IMG/VR virus record: IMGVR_UViG_3300007611_000005
Span: 1 to 29,993 of that record
Strand: one strand, 5' to 3'
DNA length: 29,993 nucleotides
From: a virus
In this document: positions 29,841-29,993 of the stretch, in pieces
Position numbering within the stretch: position 1 is the first letter of the stretch
Layout of the letters: every line of letters begins with the position of its first letter
Program-made: the position numbers and the translations under genes
The notes under the pieces: generated by a model
What the model was told of the DNA's origin: nothing
What the model saw: only the letters and a program-made list of their open reading frames with translations
Database searches by the model: none

Positions 29841-29993
29841 TTAATAATATTCGTAAACAACGACCATTCCGCCTCGGCCTATAGCACCCCTGTTTCCATT
29901 ATAATGGCCGCCTGCGCCGCCACTTCCCGGAGCGGCATGGTTGCGGTGATTATAAGAAAACTGTCCACCTTGCGGATGTCCTGCGGCTGTGTT
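29841..29993 (-). CDS. C-terminal end of a second glycine-rich adhesin
   Basis: The last 50 codons and stop of a gene that runs off the right edge. The translation ends GNRGAIGRGGMVVVYEYY. Over this stretch it matches the end of the 28974-29828 protein at almost every position (shared HPQGGQF, YNHRNHAAPGSGG and NGNRGAIGR), with changes such as TEYR to YEYY at the very end. It is therefore a tandem duplicate whose stop lies 12 bases before the next copy's ATG. How the two differ in the variable loops cannot be seen here. Confidence 0.85.
   Translation of the reverse strand, partial: NTAAGHPQGGQFSYNHRNHAAPGSGGAGGHYNGNRGAIGRGGMVVVYEYY

Noticed and set aside
1-29993. tRNA genes, integrase or attachment sites
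   Set aside because: None seen by eye on either strand; a tRNA scan was not possible here.

Overview
The window looks like part of the genome of a marine T4-like contractile-tail phage (myovirus), most like cyanophages or SAR11 pelagimyophages. The basis is a run of recognisable T4-type virion genes in the marine versions I know: terminase gp17 (N-terminus only) and gp16, head completion gp4, tail tube gp19, tail sheath gp18, a gp54-like tube initiator, neck gp13 and gp14, sheath terminator gp15, and dNMP kinase gp1. T4-type late promoter boxes (ATAAATA and variants) precede many genes. There are no photosynthesis genes, tRNAs or integrase here, so cyanobacterium versus SAR11-type host cannot be decided.

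Layout. 1-8234 (minus strand): sheath, tube, gp54-like, a conserved small gene, gp4, gp16, three acidic structural-type genes, a terminator, then gene 17. 8347-8682 (plus): a small HNH-like zinc protein. 8665-10392 (minus): dNMP kinase, with its own sigma70-type promoter, a small very basic head-protein candidate, and gp13. 10440-13905 (plus): gp14, gp15, a Nudix-like remnant and a coiled-coil protein, divergently transcribed from gp13 through a palindromic double late promoter. 13898-16399 (minus): an 833-residue fibre with a copper-protein-like (cupredoxin) domain at each end and about five beta-repeats between. 16485-28130: an AT-richer accessory island. 28224-29993 (minus): two small genes, a glycine-rich adhesin, and the end of a second, nearly identical adhesin.

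The island is the most unusual part. In about 11.6 kb it carries two flavin-dependent (tryptophan-type) halogenases and twelve genes that look like Fe(II)/2-oxoglutarate oxygenases, one of them JmjC/cupin-type. One oxygenase and one halogenase form a short plus-strand operon. The other halogenase, a DUF6065-like protein, a small coiled-coil gene and eleven oxygenases form one tightly overlapped minus-strand operon behind a late-type promoter. Late expression beside the fibre genes suggests hydroxylation or halogenation of a virion component, perhaps the fibres or adhesins, but the substrate is unknown.

A second unusual feature is promoter geometry. At five genes (17, the 1180-1749 gene, the 54-like gene, 13 and the HNH gene) the late box ends exactly 5 nt before the ATG. 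With T4 late-promoter spacing this puts transcript +1 on the A of the start codon, predicting leaderless mRNAs.
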